Numbered from the stretch's first letter, positions 1-15,000 are shown. The stretch is DNA of 64,000 nucleotides from Nocardia salmonicida NBRC 13393 (GCF_001613085.1 NZ_BDBR01000010.1:1-64000); one strand, 5' to 3'. Notes: generated from the sequence alone by a model not told the origin. Made by a program: numbers and translations.

Positions 1-3000
1 GAGGACACCGCGGACGGGGTGCGGCGCGCGGAGGGCGACGTCGCGGCCGCGAAGGAGCAGGCCGCGGCGGCCAAGACCGCCCTCGACAACTTCCTGGCCG
101 CCGATGCGGCCGAAGCCGAGGCAGGCGATTCGCCCGCCAAGCGCTTGGAGAAGGCCGAAGCCGAGCGCCTGCCCGGCAAGCGGCGGGGCCACGTCACGTC
201 CATCACCATCGACCGCCTGACCGGTCGCGTCTACGAAGCCGCCAACGGCACCTCCGACCAGCGGATCCACCCCAGCGAGCTGCACCCGACGCTGCACGAC
301 AACGTCGCCCGCTACCAGGACCCCACGGACGCCTACCACAACGGGCGCGACCCGGCCCATTTCCCGCATACGGACAATCCACTCGGCCACGCCGAGGTGC
401 GCGGCACCAACGCCGCCCTGCATGACCGGGAACTGCTCAACCAGCAGCGTGAGCCCGGCGATCAATTGCCGACCGACTTCGACGGCCTCGCCTCGATCCT
501 CAACTCGCCGTACGTCCCCAGCCGTGGCGTCGAAGCGCCCTGCTGCGCCAACTGCACCCGGGTGGTGCAGGGCACCGAGAGCACCGCGGGCCACATCATC
601 GACGAAGGCGCCCCCCGGGTCGACCCACTGCGGCACGCCGATCTCGAACAGGCGGCCCGCGACGGAAATCCCATCGAACCCCGTTTGGTCTCACCCGAAT
701 ACCCGGAGACCGACTTCATGGGCGACGACGATCCGGTGCCGCCCGGCATGGAACGTGGGGACGACGGGAAGCTGCATCGGCCCGGCGACCGGCCGGATAG
801 CTTCCGCGACCCGGACGGCACCTGGCATCACAACGACGATCCGCCCGGCACCAAACGCAACGTCGACTTCCGGCTGTACGACTCCGGCGGGTTCGTCAAG
901 GACCACCTCACCGGCGGCGAATACCAGCACCGCGTGCAGAAGGGCGATTCGGAGCTGCACGAGATGCGGGATCCGGATCGCGCGGCGGAGCTGAGCGAGG
1001 CTTCCGACCGGCGCGTCGCACTGCAGACCGAGCGGGACAACACCAGCAAAGAGCTCCGCAAGCTCATGAAAGAGTTCGAGCTGAAGGACAAGCACGAACT
1101 CGCACCCAAGGTGCTGTCGGAGAAGATCAAGAGCCTGCGTCAGGAACTGAGCGCCGACACCACACTGAGCGAGCAGGAACGGGCCCGCAAGCGCGACCTG
1201 CTCGACGATCTTCAGGACGTCGCCACCGACTACAACGACCTCGGACGCGAAATGGTCGAGGTCTCCAAGAAGCTCGGTGAGCTGGCCGGTCTCGACTACG
1301 CTCTCGATCCGGATGCCCGGCCGGGCGCGGTCAAGCTCTCGCCCTTCGACGGCGCGTTCGACGGCGCGGGCGTGGTCGATATCGCGTCGTTCGTCCCGCG
1401 TACGGAAGGGGACTCGGGACCGACGCTGTTGATCGTCGAGGCGAAGGGCGTCGGGTCAACGCTCGGTGGCTCCAAAGTCATCAGCGCCGAACAAGGTTCA
1501 CCGGAATACCTGCGCCACATCCTGAACAAGGACCGCAACCTCGTGCGCTTGCTCAACGAGACGCCCGAGCAGATGCGCGACCGTGACATCGACCCCGACA
1601 GTCCGGAAGGCCGGGCGATCCGCGACGTGGTCTCCGAGCTGCGCGCGGCCATGGAGGACGGCACCCTTCGCGTCGAGTACCGGCTGGTGCACGCCGATGC
1701 CGATGGGAAGATCACGGTCACCGAGCTGCTGCTCGACCGCAATGGCGTCGACCTGCTCGCCGATGTCCCGTTGCCCTTCGGCGCCGACCCGGTCGCGATC
1801 GACCGCTCCACGGACAACGACATCACCACCGACTACATGAACGTGCCCGACGACGGCGCGGACACGCCGGATCGGCCGGACGCCGACACCGACAACACGG
1901 ACTGGATGGGTGCCGACGGCGACGAATCCGCCCGGGGCAAACCCGATTTCGCCGAACCCGAACCGCCGGAGCGCGAGGTGCGCGTCGAGCTCGGTGCCAA
2001 CGGAGAAGTCGTCGCGTTGCACATCCAGCTGGCCGACGGGCAGTGGGTGGTCGCGCGTAATGACGGCGACGAGGCCACTCAGCATGTGCCCGCGCGCAAC
2101 GATGCGGACATTCCCGAAGTCGACAACCGGAATGCGCTACGGAAACTGGTCGATGATCTCAATGCCGGGTATCAGGGGCTGAATCTCAAGTACCCGTCCG
2201 GATCCGGTCTCGACGGGCGTGGACAGACCGCGTTGCGCGACGGCGTCAGCGGTGGCGCGCACCTGCTGACCGACCCGCCCGCACCGCTGACGCCCGCGCA
2301 GCCCGCACCGCCGGTGGATGGTCCGGTGATCAGCGAACCACCGCCCGGCGCAGGCGATCCCGCGTTGAACGTGGCGCGGATCGGTAAGGAAGGGCTCACC
2401 TGGTATCACAACCGGGAGCACGTTCCGATCATCGGCGGCTTGCTGGGACGCGAGGCGGATTCGGCAGGCAATTACCACCCGGTGTACTTCCCCGACGGCA
2501 CCGAATACCGGCCGTGGATCTCCGATGCCGATCCGAACGCTGTGCGCGACACCGTGATCAGCGAGCTGCGGGCCAACCGGATGGATGCCGGCGAGGTTCG
2601 CGACATCCTGAAGGAACTGTTCGCGAACGCCCGCGATCCGCGGCTGCGCCAAGACCTGATCGATGATCTGGAATTCAACGGACTCATCGACACCGACGAG
2701 GCGCGGGCGATGGAGGACGCACCCGTTCCGCCCGCCGAGACACCGCCGGAACAGCAGGGTCCGCCGCCCGAGGGTGAGACGCTGACCGAGATGGCCGAGC
2801 GGCTCGGGATCGATCTCGACGGCGAGGGACCCCGAGATGTGCGCCGGGCGATCGACCACCAGAGCCACCGGCTGCTGCGCGAGATCGGCGCGATCGAGGG
2901 CCTGTCCGACGCGGCACGCCGAGCCGACGAGGAACAGACCCGCCCGTACCGGCGCGCGGATCATCCCGCCGACCCGGCGCCTGCCCCCGATGACCGGACG

Positions 3001-6000
3001 CTGCGCGGACCGGACCGCCTGCGCGAGATCGAGTCGGACGAACCACGTGACGACGCCGACTATTACGACGACGACGAACTGGGCGGCGCCGAGCCTCCGC
3101 GGAGTCACTGGGGTGACACGAGTTCCCCACGCCCGGTGCCGTTCTCGAACGAAGTCAGCTTCCTCGACAAGGACCCGCTCGGCCGGTTCCTGCGCGACCT
3201 GATCGTCGCCTTCGAGGGCGAAACCTCGCTGCGCGACTACGACCGGGTCGGCAACGGCGCGGACCGGCTGCCCGAATGGGCCAGCTTCTCCGACGATCGG
3301 GAGCCTGGCCGGGACGAGGCGCGGGCCCGCGAGTTCTTCGAACACGCGCTGCGCCGCGACCAGCTGCGTGACGAATTGTCCGGCTGGGCAGCGATGTTCG
3401 GCCGTGACCTCGGCGATCTGTCCGGCGACCGGATGGAACCGACGCTGAACGAGCTGCGTGACGCGGCGCGACAGCGGGCACAGAACCTCGCCGATTTCAT
3501 CGCCGCCGCGCAGCCGATCCTGCAGGGTGACGGCGCCGAACCGGTGGGCAAGTCCTACGGTGATCAGGTCGCGCGGGTGCCCGATGCCGACGGCGGGCCG
3601 GACCGGTTGCTGGTCGTCGACGGTGCGCTCGATCGCGAGGAGGCGCTGGCCCGCGCGCTGCGGGACAATCCGGAGCTGGCGATCGACATCGACAACGGGG
3701 TACTGCGGCCGGATTTCCGGGCCGTGCACGCCGACGGCGCGGGCAGGCAGTTCCTCGATCCGGTGGCGACGCCGGAGGTGCAGCACATTCGCCGCACCGT
3801 GGACGGCGCCGAACTGCAGGTGACGATGATGCGCGGCGAGGACGGCCAGTGGCACCCGGTCCAGCCGACGCCCGAACCGCCGCCCGCCCCGCGCGACCGC
3901 GCCGACATGGTGCGCGAAATCGTTGATCTGGCACGGCAACTCGAGCTCGGACCGGCCGCCCTGCACCCGGACAATATCGACGCCACCATCCGCGCGCTAC
4001 ACCTGGACAACGCGGTGCGCGCCGGGCAGGCCGAGGCGCTGTTCGACTACGCCCGCACGATGGCGGACATCGAGACCTTCTACCTGATCGGTGACGCGCG
4101 CGATCAGCTGACATCGCGGCTCGGTATCCCGGAGGGCGAGCTCACACCGAGACGGATCGCCGAGGCCCTGACCGATCCGAAACAGCGGCGCGGCAAACGC
4201 CAGCAGCAGTTCGAGGACCTGCTCGACGGGCAGCAGCGCGAACCGAGCAAGACCGCCGGTTACTCCCAGCAGCTGCGCAACGTCGACGCGGCCGCGGTCA
4301 AGGCGGCGCAGGAAGCGCTGATCAAGGCGCTGAGCCCGGGGAATCCGGAGGCACTGCGCCCGAAGGTCAGCAAGACCGACCCACTCACCGGCCGGTCGAA
4401 GGTCGGCCCGGCCGATACCGGCATCGATCCGGCCAAGCTGCGCAAGCTCATCACGCGGATGCACCGGCTCGGCGCGGGCGACCACGCGCGGGGGGCGCTG
4501 GCCGCCTACGCCGACGCGCTGATGCGCATCGACCCGTACACCGATCATCCCGCGGGCACCAGAGCGGCTGATCCGCGCACCACCGGCGACCCGCACATCT
4601 ACGACCGCGACGCGATCCACGGTCTGCGCGATGTGGTCGGCGCCGCCGAGCCGGGTGCGAACCCGGTCGATTTCGCCGCCCAGGTCGCAGACAACGTCGC
4701 CCGCTCCTATGGCTCGGACGAGCCGGTCGGCCCGAATGATCCACGGCCACAGCCGAATCGGGACTGGGCGCGCTTGGTCGGGGTGGATGTGTCCACCGCC
4801 GACGGCGCGAAGTTCGTCGAGATCTACGAGGCCTACCGCGACGGCAAGATCGAGAAGCACGAGGGTCTGAGTCCGGAGAAGCTGGCCGCCGAGATCGCGG
4901 CCATCCGCGAGGAGATCCGCCTCAGGGCCGAGCAGCTCGAGCAACTGAAGGCGCTCACCGAGGAGTTCTACCGGCCGGTGGCCGACCTGCCGCCCGCCGA
5001 GGGCGCGCCGGCCAGGGAACACCCGGGGTCGCGTCCCGACGCGTTGCCCGAGGGGCGGCGCGGGCTGCCCGCTGGGCCGCAGGGCGGCGAGCCGGGCGGT
5101 GGTCCGCGACCGCGCGGCCCGCAACCGGATTCGGGCCGACCCGACACCGAGGTGCCGCCCGAACGCGGTCGCGACCTCGACGATCGGGCCGACGCGAAGC
5201 TCGACGACACCATGCGCAAGCTGGACGAGGTCGCCGACGAACTGGCCGAACCGATTCCCTCGCTGGATGATCTGGTCGGACCGGGCGAGCCGGTCGATCC
5301 ACTGGCGATGATCGACGACGCCGTCGAACGCCAGAACAAGCTGCACGACCAGGCCGACGAGCGCCGCGCCGACCGCGCAGACGCCGCGCTGGAGGACACG
5401 CTGCGTGATCTCGACGGCGTCGACGCGGATCTGGCCGCGTTGGAGTCGTACCTGCGCGCCCAACGGGATTTCGACGCCGCGCAGGCGGAGATCGCCGCCA
5501 GGTTCGAGGAATTGGCGGCCAGGGACGCCGAGGCCGCCGCGCAGCGCGGCGACGACACCGAGGCGGATTTCGCCGTGCGAGCGGCCGACCTGGCCGCGCT
5601 CGAGTCCTACCTCGCCGCGCAGCAGCGGTTCGACGCGCTGCGTGCCGAACTCGCCGAGGCCGCGCAGACACGGCCGGAGGATCTCGACGCCGAAGCGTTG
5701 GCCGACGTGCGGGCACTCGAGTCGTATTTGCGGGCGCAGCAGGAATTCGACGCTGCCCGTGCGGAAATGGCCGCCCGGTTCGCCGCCGCGCTCGAACGGC
5801 AGGGTGGTGCCTCGACGCCGGACAGCGGGGACGGGTCGGCGGTCGAGAGCGGCAACGGCTCGCGTGAGGACGACGGCCCACGTGGCGATGACGACGATTC
5901 GGGGGATCCGCCCGCTGCGCAGACGGCGCCCGGCGGCCCGCCGTCCAAGCCGCCGTCGCGCCCGCCGACCGCGCCGAGTCCGGAACCCGAAGAGCTGGCG

Positions 6001-9000
6001 AAGAATTCGTCGCCACTGGACTTCGGTCTGCCCAAGACGCCCGCCGAACTGGCCGTACCCGGCGACGCAGTGCTGGATCAGCCGGTAACCGACACCGTCG
6101 ACGCCCCCGAACGCGCGTACCAGCGCAGGGACTTCCTCAACGATGTCCACCAGTTCCTCCAGGAACTCAGCGATCTGCCACCGTCGGTTACCGCCGACAC
6201 GCCGCCACTCACCCCGGAGCAGGCCGAGCAGATCCGCCTACTCGCCGAAGCGCTCGGCCTCGGTGACGCGCTCACCGGCCAGCGCGATCCGCTAGGGGCG
6301 CTGGCCGAGATCGCCGATATGGCGCGGGCTCGCGGATTCCTCGACAGCGCACTGGATCCCGAAGCCGAACTCGGCAAACCCATGCGGTACCCGGACGACT
6401 ACGAGCCGCTCGACCTCGACGAGTTGCAGGACGGGCTCGACCACTGGCGGGTCGAGGGCGATCCGCAGGTGCGGGCCGAGATGGCCGAGGAACTGCGGCT
6501 GGCCGGACTCGACGACGCCCGACCCTCCCTCGGCACCGAACCGGAGCCGAACCCGCAGGCCGTGCCACTGCACCCGTCCGCGATACTTCCGCCGGAAGAC
6601 GGTGCGCGTCAGCCGGGTGGGTCGCGGATCGAGCCCGCGCAGCAGGCGATGGATCGCCTGGCCGCCAGGTTCGGTGTGGATCTCACCGATGCGGGTTCAC
6701 TCGATGCCGCCCGGTACCGCCAGTTGCTGCGGGCGGGTGCGGTCGAGGCGTTCGCCGCCGCGGTCCGGCACGCCGAGGCCGCCACCGATCCACAGCAGCG
6801 GGCGCTGCGCGAGGCCATCGCTCGGCGCTGGGCTGCCCGACTGGGACTGCCCGCCGACCCCGGTCTCGTCCGCGCCGCCGACGACATCAACCGGTTGCGC
6901 GCCGGGGTGACGCGCGACGCCGGTGATATGGCGCACCTGTATCAGATGGTGCGCACCGAGCTCGACGACCGCGTGCTGTCGCTGGATGTCGACGGCGACA
7001 AGACACTGGTGCGGCTGGTGGCCGACGGGCCCGACGCCTGGCATCTCGAACCACTCGCGCGCATCGAACCGAAGCCGTTCACGTCGACCGCGGACAAGGC
7101 GGTCGAGGTGCCGCCGAAGAAGAACTGGCTGCGCAAGCTGTGGGACCGGCTCGTCAATCGTGGCTACTACGGCGACAATCCGAAGTACCCGTCCGGATCG
7201 AGCATGGACGGCGCCGGTCAGTCGTTGCTCGGTCACAGTGCCGGGCTGCCACTGACCACGGTGAAGGACTCGACGCCAGGTCAACCCGGCGGTGAGTACG
7301 ACCAGCTCCAGATCAAGTTCAACCCGGCGCGCATCCTCAAAGAGGGTGTGCTCATGTGGCAGAACCGCGAGCTGGTGCCGATCCTCAAGCACCTGTCCTC
7401 GCGGATCGCCGATCAAGCGGGCGAGTTCTTGCCGTTGCGCAATCTCGACGGCAGCGAGTACAAGCCGTGGATCTCCGATGCCGATCCGCAGCTGCGTCGC
7501 CAGATCGAACAGGAATTGCGCGACGCCGGGCTGGAGCACCTGCTCGAACCGGAGAGCTTGTCGCCCGAGGAACTCGTGGCAAGGGAGACCGCGGCACTGC
7601 CGGAATCCGATGAACCGGTGCAGATTTCGAGCAAGGGCGAGGAAGTTCCCGCGGTAGCCGAACCCCTGCCGCCGTGGCTGCAGGATGTGGTCGACGCGGT
7701 CAACGGGCGCATCGCCGACGCGACCGTGCTCGAAGCGCTGGCCCGCGAACTCGGGGTCCAGCTCGCCGATTTCAGCGAAGACGGACTACGCAAGGCCGTC
7801 GCCGAGGCCGAATACCGATTGCTGCGCCGCGACGGCGTGATCCAGGCGCTGGAAGCGGCCGCGAAATTCTTCAACGCCGAACACGCGGACATCCCGTTCC
7901 GGTCCGCCAACTTCCACAGCAAGGACCCGCTCGGCGCCTACCTCAAGGAAGTCGTCGCGGCCAAGGGCGACGAGTTCAGCTTGCGGATGCTGAACTGGCG
8001 CGGGGTGAACAACGGCGGCGAATGGGTCAACATCTGGGGCGATCTCAGCGACGACGGTGGCGATCCGACCGTCCACGCCGAGGACGCACGCAAGATCTTC
8101 GACGACGCGCTGCGCCGCGCCGGGCTGCGCGACGAACGGTCGACCTGGGCGCACCTGGCAGGGGCGGACCTCGAGGCGCTGGTCAACAATCTCGACGCCG
8201 AGGTCGCGAGGCTGCGCGCGCAGCTGGACGACAATGTCGGGGCACTCGGTGAATTCACCCAGCGGGTAGCCGATTTCACCGACAGCGACAGCGGTGATCG
8301 ACTCGTGGTCGACACCGAGAACGGCAAGATCGCGATCGTCGACACCGGGGCCGGGCACGAGGCCGCACTGGCGCGTGCGCTCGCCGACGCCGATGCCGAC
8401 TTCATCGACCGGCTCAACCGCGGCGAGGTCGACATCGAGATCCGGGTGGTCGGGATCGATGACGGCGGCCGGGTGCACGTCCTCGAGGTCGACGCGCCCG
8501 AGGTGCGGCACCTGCGCACCGAGGTGGACGGTCGCACGGTCGACGCGACCATGGTGCGCGACGGGACGCAGCCGTGGCGGATGATCGAGCGGCCGCCCAC
8601 GGGCGCCGAGCCGGATGTCAACCTGCCCGCCGTGGCCGATGACACGAATCAGTCTGTGCCGGAAGCGCGTTCGCTCGCCGAGCTCAGGGCCGACATCGCC
8701 GAGGTGGCGCAGCGGCTCGGCATCGACGATCCGTCGAACCTGTCGGGGGAGCAGCTCGACAAGCTGCTCGCCGAGCAGGAACAAGCCAATCAGGTGCGGG
8801 CCAGGCAGGTCGAGGGGCTGGTCGACTACGCGCGCAGCGCCGACGCGATCGACAACTTCAACGCGCTGCACAATGCGCGCAGTGCGTTGGCGTTGCGGTT
8901 CGGCGTCACCCCGGAGGCACTGAGCCCGGAGGTGATCGCCCGTGCGCTCGCCGATCCCACGACGCGGGTGGAGCTGCATCGTCAGCGTTCGGCGAACCTC

Positions 9001-12000
9001 ACCGACTACGCGAAGCTCCTGCGCGCGCTCGACCCGGCGGCCGTCGATGCCGCCCGCGACGCGCTCGCTCCGCATCTCGGGCTGCCGCGCGGTGGGCTGC
9101 AGCTCGACGCGGCGGCGCTGGCCGAGGCACTGTCCAATCGGGCCGCGCGCGGTGAGCTCGACGATCTCGTCGGCCCGCTCGCCGACTACGTGCGGGCACT
9201 CGCGAAAATCGATCCGTACGCCGACAACCTGGTCTACGACCCGGACACCGACCCGCGCGCCATCGGCGACGACCCACCGGTACACGTGCGCGACGCCCTC
9301 GATTTCCTGCGCGAAGTGGGCGCCGACGATCTCGGCAACCTGTCGCCGCTGCCCGCCGCGCCCGAGGACGCCGTCCCCGGCCCGAGCCGCGATCACGCCC
9401 GCCTGCTCGGCGTCGACCTGACCGACGCCGACGACAAACGGGTGGCCCAGGTCTACGAGTGGTTCCGCGACGGCCGCATCGACAAGCATGAGCGCCTCAC
9501 CCTCGAACAACTCGCCCAGGTGCACGAGGAGATCCGCAACGAGATCCGGCAGCGCGTCGCCGATATCGCCAGGTTGCGCGAGTTGCTCAACGAGCCGTTC
9601 GTCACCGACCCGGAGATCGGGGGGTCGGACAAGCCCGCACTCGACAGCGGACCGTCGGAGAATGCCGACCCCGGTACGCCCAGTGAGAAGGCAGGCTTGC
9701 CTCGCCCGCCCGCTGCCCTCGAATCCGCGGCGAACGGTGATGAGCCGGCGAACTCACGGCCGACCGGCGCCGACGGATCGCGCGATGGTGAGGACCGATC
9801 GCGTGGTGACGACGAATCCGGCGAACCGCCCGCTCCCAGTCCCGCGCCCGGTGGCCCGCCCTCGAAGCCACCGGCGCATCCGCCGACCGCGCTCAGCCCG
9901 GAACCCGTAGAGCCGTCGAGGAGTTCGTCGCCGCTGGACAGCGGTCTGCCGAAGCCGCCCGCCGACCTGGCCGTGCCCGGCGACGCCGACCTGGTTCAGC
10001 CGGACGGCGACACCTCCGCCGACCCGCCGACCCACGCCGAGCAGCGCAGCGACCTCATCGACGATGTGCGCCGGTTCCTTCAGGATCTCGCCGATCTGCC
10101 CCCATCGGCGCACGCCGACGCGCCGCCGCTGACGCCGGAGCAGGCCGAGCAGGTGCGCCTACTCGCCGAAGCGCTCGGTGTGGGTGATGTCCTCACCGGT
10201 CAGCGGGATCCGCTAGGGGCGCTGGCCGAGATCGCCGACATGGCCCGCGCGCGCGGATTCCTCGACAGCGCACTGGATCCCGACGCCGAGCTCGGCGCGC
10301 CGATGCGGTACCCCGACGACTACGGTCCGCTCGATCTCGACCAGCTGCAAGAGGGGCTGGAGCACTGGCGGGTCGAAGGTGACCCCGAGGTACGCGCGGA
10401 GATCGCCGACGACCTGCGTCGGGCCGGGCTCGATGACGCCTCGCGACCCGGTCTCGGCGCCGAGCCGGAACCGGATCCGCAGGCACAGCCGCTGCGTCCG
10501 TCCGCGGTGCTGCCGCCCGACGACGGCGCGCAGCCGGGCGCTCCGCGGATGGAGCCGGCTCAGCAGGCCCTCGACCGGCTCGCCGCCAGGTTCGGGGTCG
10601 ACCTCACCGATCCGGGTTCGCTCGACGCAGCGCGTTACCGGCAGTTGTTGCGGGCGGGCGCTGTCGAGGCGTTCGCTTCGGCAGTGCGGCACGCCGAGGC
10701 CGCCACCGATCCACAGCAGCGAGCCATGCGCGAGACCGTCGCGCGACGGTGGGCCGCCCGGCTGGGGCTGCCCGCCGATCCTGGCCTGGTCAGGGCCGCC
10801 GACGACATCACCCGGTTGCGCGCCTCGGTGGCTCGCGATGCGGCCGACCTCGCGCACCTGGACCGCCTGGCACACACCGAGCTCGACGACCGGATCCTGT
10901 CCGTCGACGTCGGCGCCGATCAGACCGTGGTGCGACGGGTCGAGGACGGGCCGGACGCCTGGCATCTGGAACCCGTGGCGCGGCCCGAGCCGACACCGCG
11001 CGCACCGGCCGCCGAGAAGACAGTCGAGACACCGAAGAAGAACTGGCTGCGCAGGCTCTGGGACCGAATCGCCAACCGGCCGTTCCTCGGCGAGAACCCG
11101 AAGTATCCCTCCGGTTCGAGTATGGATAGTGCGGGTCAGTCGCTGCTCGGTCACAGTGCCGGGCTGCCACTGACCACGGTGAAGGACTCGACACCGGGCC
11201 AGCCCGGCGGTGAGTACGACCAGCTCCAGATCAAGTTCAACCCGGTGCGCATCCTCAAAGAGGGCATCGACATGTGGCGCAAGCGCGAGCTGGTGCCGAT
11301 CCTCAAGCACCTGTCCTCGCGGATCGCCGAGCAGGCCGGCGAATTCTTGCCGCTGCGCAATCTCGACGGCAGCGAGTACAAGCCGTGGATCTCCGATGCC
11401 GATCCGCAGCTGCGTCGCCAGATCGAACAAGAGTTGCGAGACGCCGGGCTGGAGCACCTGCTCGAACTGGAGAGCCTGACACCCGAGGAACTCGCGGCAA
11501 GGGAGACCGCGGCACTGCCGGAATCCGATGAGAGGCAACAGCTCCCCGCCGAATCGGAGCGTGCTCCGGAACCGGCCGAACCGCTGCCGCCGTGGTTGCG
11601 GGACGTGGTCGACGCGGTCAACCAGCGCATCGCCGACGCCACCGTGCTCGACGCGCTCGCCGGTGAACTCGGTATGCGGATCACCGATTTCAGCGAAGAG
11701 GGTCTGCGCAAAGCACTCGCCGAGGCGCAGTACCGGCTGCTGCGTCGCGACGGTGTTATCCAGGCGCTGGAAGCAGCAGCGCGGTTCTTCAACGCCGAGC
11801 ACGCCGACATCCCGTTCCGGCCCGCCAATTTCTTCAGCAAGGACCCGCTGGGCGCCTATCTCAAGGAGGTTGTCGCGGCCAGGGGCGAGAAGTTCGGCTT
11901 CGACATGCTGAACTGGCGCGGAGTGAACAACGGCGGCGAATGGGTCGACCTCTGGCCCGATCTGAGCGACGACGGTGGCTCGCAGACCATCCATGCCGAC

Positions 12001-15000
12001 GACGCGCGCAAGATCTTCGATGACGCCCTGCGCCGTGCGGGGCTGCGTGACGAGCGGTCCACCTGGGCACATCTCGCGAGCGCCGATCTCGAGGCGCTGG
12101 TCAACAATCTCGATGCCGAGATCGCGAAGCTGCGAGACCAGCTCGACAGCAACGTCGGGGTGTTCGATGAATTCGCCAGGCGGACAGCCGAGTTCAACGA
12201 CATCGATACCGGAGACCGGCTCGTCCTCGATCCCGAGAACGGCACCATCGCGATCGTCGACACCGGGGCGGGACATGAAGCCGCGTTGGCGCGGGCGCTC
12301 GCCGAGGCCGACGCGGACTTCATCGACCGGCTCAACCGTGGTGCGGTCGACATCCAGATCAGGATCGTCGGGGTCGATGATCGAGGGCGCGTGCGTGTGC
12401 TGGAAGTCGACGCGCCGGAAGTACGTCACCTGCGTGGCGAGCTGGACGGTCGCACGGTCGACGCGACCATGGTCCGCGACGGTACCGGTCCGTGGCGGAT
12501 GGTCGAGGTGCCCGCCCGGCACACCGTGCCGGAGGCGAACTTGCCCGCTGTCGCCGATGCGGTGAATCAGGCTGTCCCGGAGCCGCGTTCACTGGCGGAG
12601 GTACGCGCCGAGGTCGCCGAGGTGGCGCGACGGCTCGGGATCGTTGACCCGTCGAACCTGTCGCCCGAGCAGCTGAACGATCTGCTCACCGAACTGGACC
12701 GGGCCAACCAGGTGCGGGCCAGGCAGCTCGAGGGTCTGGTCGACTACGCGCTCACCGTCGACGCGGTCGACAATTTCAACGCGCTGCACAACGCACGGAG
12801 CGCGCTGGCATTGCGGCTCGGCGTCGACGCGGGCGACCTCAGCCCGCAGCTGGTCGCCGATCGCCTCGCCGATCCCACGACCAGGGTGGAACTGCACCGT
12901 CAGCGGGCCGCCGACCTCACCGAATACGCGAAGCTGCTGCGCGCGTTCGACCCGACCGCCGTCGACGCCGCGCTCGCCGCGCTGGCCCCGCATCTCGGGT
13001 TGCCACGTGGCGGGCTGCCGCTGGATGCCGCCGCGCTGGCCGAGGCGCTGTCCAACCGGGCCGCCCGCGGCGGTCTGGACGATCTCACCGGTCCGCTCGC
13101 CGACTACGTGCGGGTACTGGCGAATATCGACCCCTACGCCAAGGGCTTGGTCTACAACCCGGACGCCGACCCGCGGGCGATCGGCGACGACCCGCCGGTA
13201 CACGATCGCGATGCCCTCGACTTCCTGCGCGAAGTGGGCGCCGACGATCTCAGCGACCGGTCGCCGCGGCCTGCCGCGCCCGAGGACGCTGTCCCCGGCC
13301 CGAGTCGCGATCACGCCCGCCTGCTCGGCGCTGACGTCACCGATGCCGACGACGAGAAGGTCGCGGAGGTCTACGACTGGTTCCGTGACGGTCGCATCGA
13401 CAAGCACGAACGCCTGACCCTGGACAAACTCGCCGCGGTGCACGAGCAGATCCGCGACGAGATACGCGGGCGGGCCGCCGATATCGCCCGCTTGCGCGCG
13501 CTGTTCACCGAGCCGTTCGTGACCGATCCCGGAATCGGTGGTGCGGACACGCCCGCAGTGGGCGACGGGCCGTCCGCGGGTGTGTCGGCGTCGGACCCGA
13601 ACGGTTCGCCGAGCCACGGCCCAGCTGTGCCCGGTGCACCGGTGCGTTCCGGGTTGCCCGCTGGCCCGGCGACCAACGGCGACAACCGAACCCCACATGT
13701 CGATCGTTCCGGCGAGCAGCCCCCCACCGAGAACGCAGAACTCGGCGACACGAGCCGACCCCTCCCACATGCCGATGGTCAGGATCCCATCGCGACAGAT
13801 GAGAGACCGTCCACCCCACCGGTGCTCGATCCGGTGACCGACCCGGGCGACCCCGGCATTCCGAAGGACCCGCAGCCGGGCCAGGGGATCCACCGGCCCG
13901 GGCACGAGCTCGATGGCACCGGTTCGTCCGAGCCGACTGGGTCGGAGCCTGACGGGTCAGCGCGGCGTCCTTCCGTGGATCCGGATCCGGGTGTCGACGA
14001 CAGCGAGCCGACCACGGCCGGAGACCCGGACAAGAGCTTCGATCTGGATCGGGACGGCGATTCCGGCGGAGACGGCCAAGATCCGCCGCGGCTGCCCGAT
14101 ACCGAGGGACGTCCGGGAGTGCACAGGCAATTGCCGGGGTCGGCGATGCGTTCGCACATCCCGCATCCGCCGCACGAGTACGAGGTCGAGCTCGACGTGC
14201 CGGTGTTCGACGCCGTCGAATGGCCGGTGCCGCCGCTGGTGCTGACGCCGGAACCGCCGCTGCCGCCGGAGCCGGCGCGCCCGCCCGGCCAGCCGAATCC
14301 GCCGTGCCCGCCGGAGCAATCGAATCCGCCCGTGCCCCCGAATCCGCCCGTGCCCCCGAAACCGCCGCTGCCGCCGGGCGAACCGCTGCCGCCGGTTCCG
14401 CCCGTGCCGCCGTTGCCGCCCGCTCCGCCGGAACCGTCGGTTCCGCCGCTGCCTCCGGCACCGACTGTGCCGCCGCTCCCACCGGTGCCGCCGTGGCCGA
14501 CCGAGCCGACTCCGAACGAACCGACGGTGCCGTCGTGGCCGGTCCAGCCGACTCCGCCGGGCGGAAATCCGAGCCTGCCGCCTCTTCCGCCTTGGGGAAC
14601 TCGACCCTCTGGCTCGGGCACACCGGACCAGCCGGGTAATGGTCAGCCGTTCCCGCCGGGTAACGGCCAGCCGTACCCCGGTAACGGTCAGCCGTACCCA
14701 CCTGGAAGTGGTCACCCGTACCCGCCGGGTAACGGCCAGCCGTACCCCGGAAATGGTCAGCCGTACCCACCTGGAAGTGGTCACCCGTATCCGCCCGCTC
14801 ACGGTCAGCCCTACGTGCCGGGCAGTGGTCAGCCGTACCCGCCGGGCAATGGAAACCCGGCCCTCGACCGATCCGGTTGGCAGCAGCCGGATACCGGTAA
14901 TCCGCAGGGTGGTGCTCCGATGTATCCGCCGCCCGCGATGCCGCCCGCCGGTGGGCGGGGTGATGCCCGCACGCCTTATCGGCCGGAGTATCAGCCGCCG

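Noticed and set aside
3997..12522. Long open frames on the minus strand (for example 3997-6150, 7786-9525, 10213-12522) inside the giant gene
   Set aside because: They follow the GC-rich third-position bias of the plus-strand gene, are rich in R, V, G and Q without any domain motif, and are duplicated only because the coding repeat is duplicated.
5857..13548. The tandem 3.9-kb units as an assembly duplication
   Set aside because: The two copies differ by many scattered substitutions, so they cannot be one sequence assembled twice.
14635..14870. CRISPR-like array in the short repeats of the Pro-rich tail
   Set aside because: The repeats are in frame, code for PGNGQPYP-type peptides and have no unique spacers of constant length.
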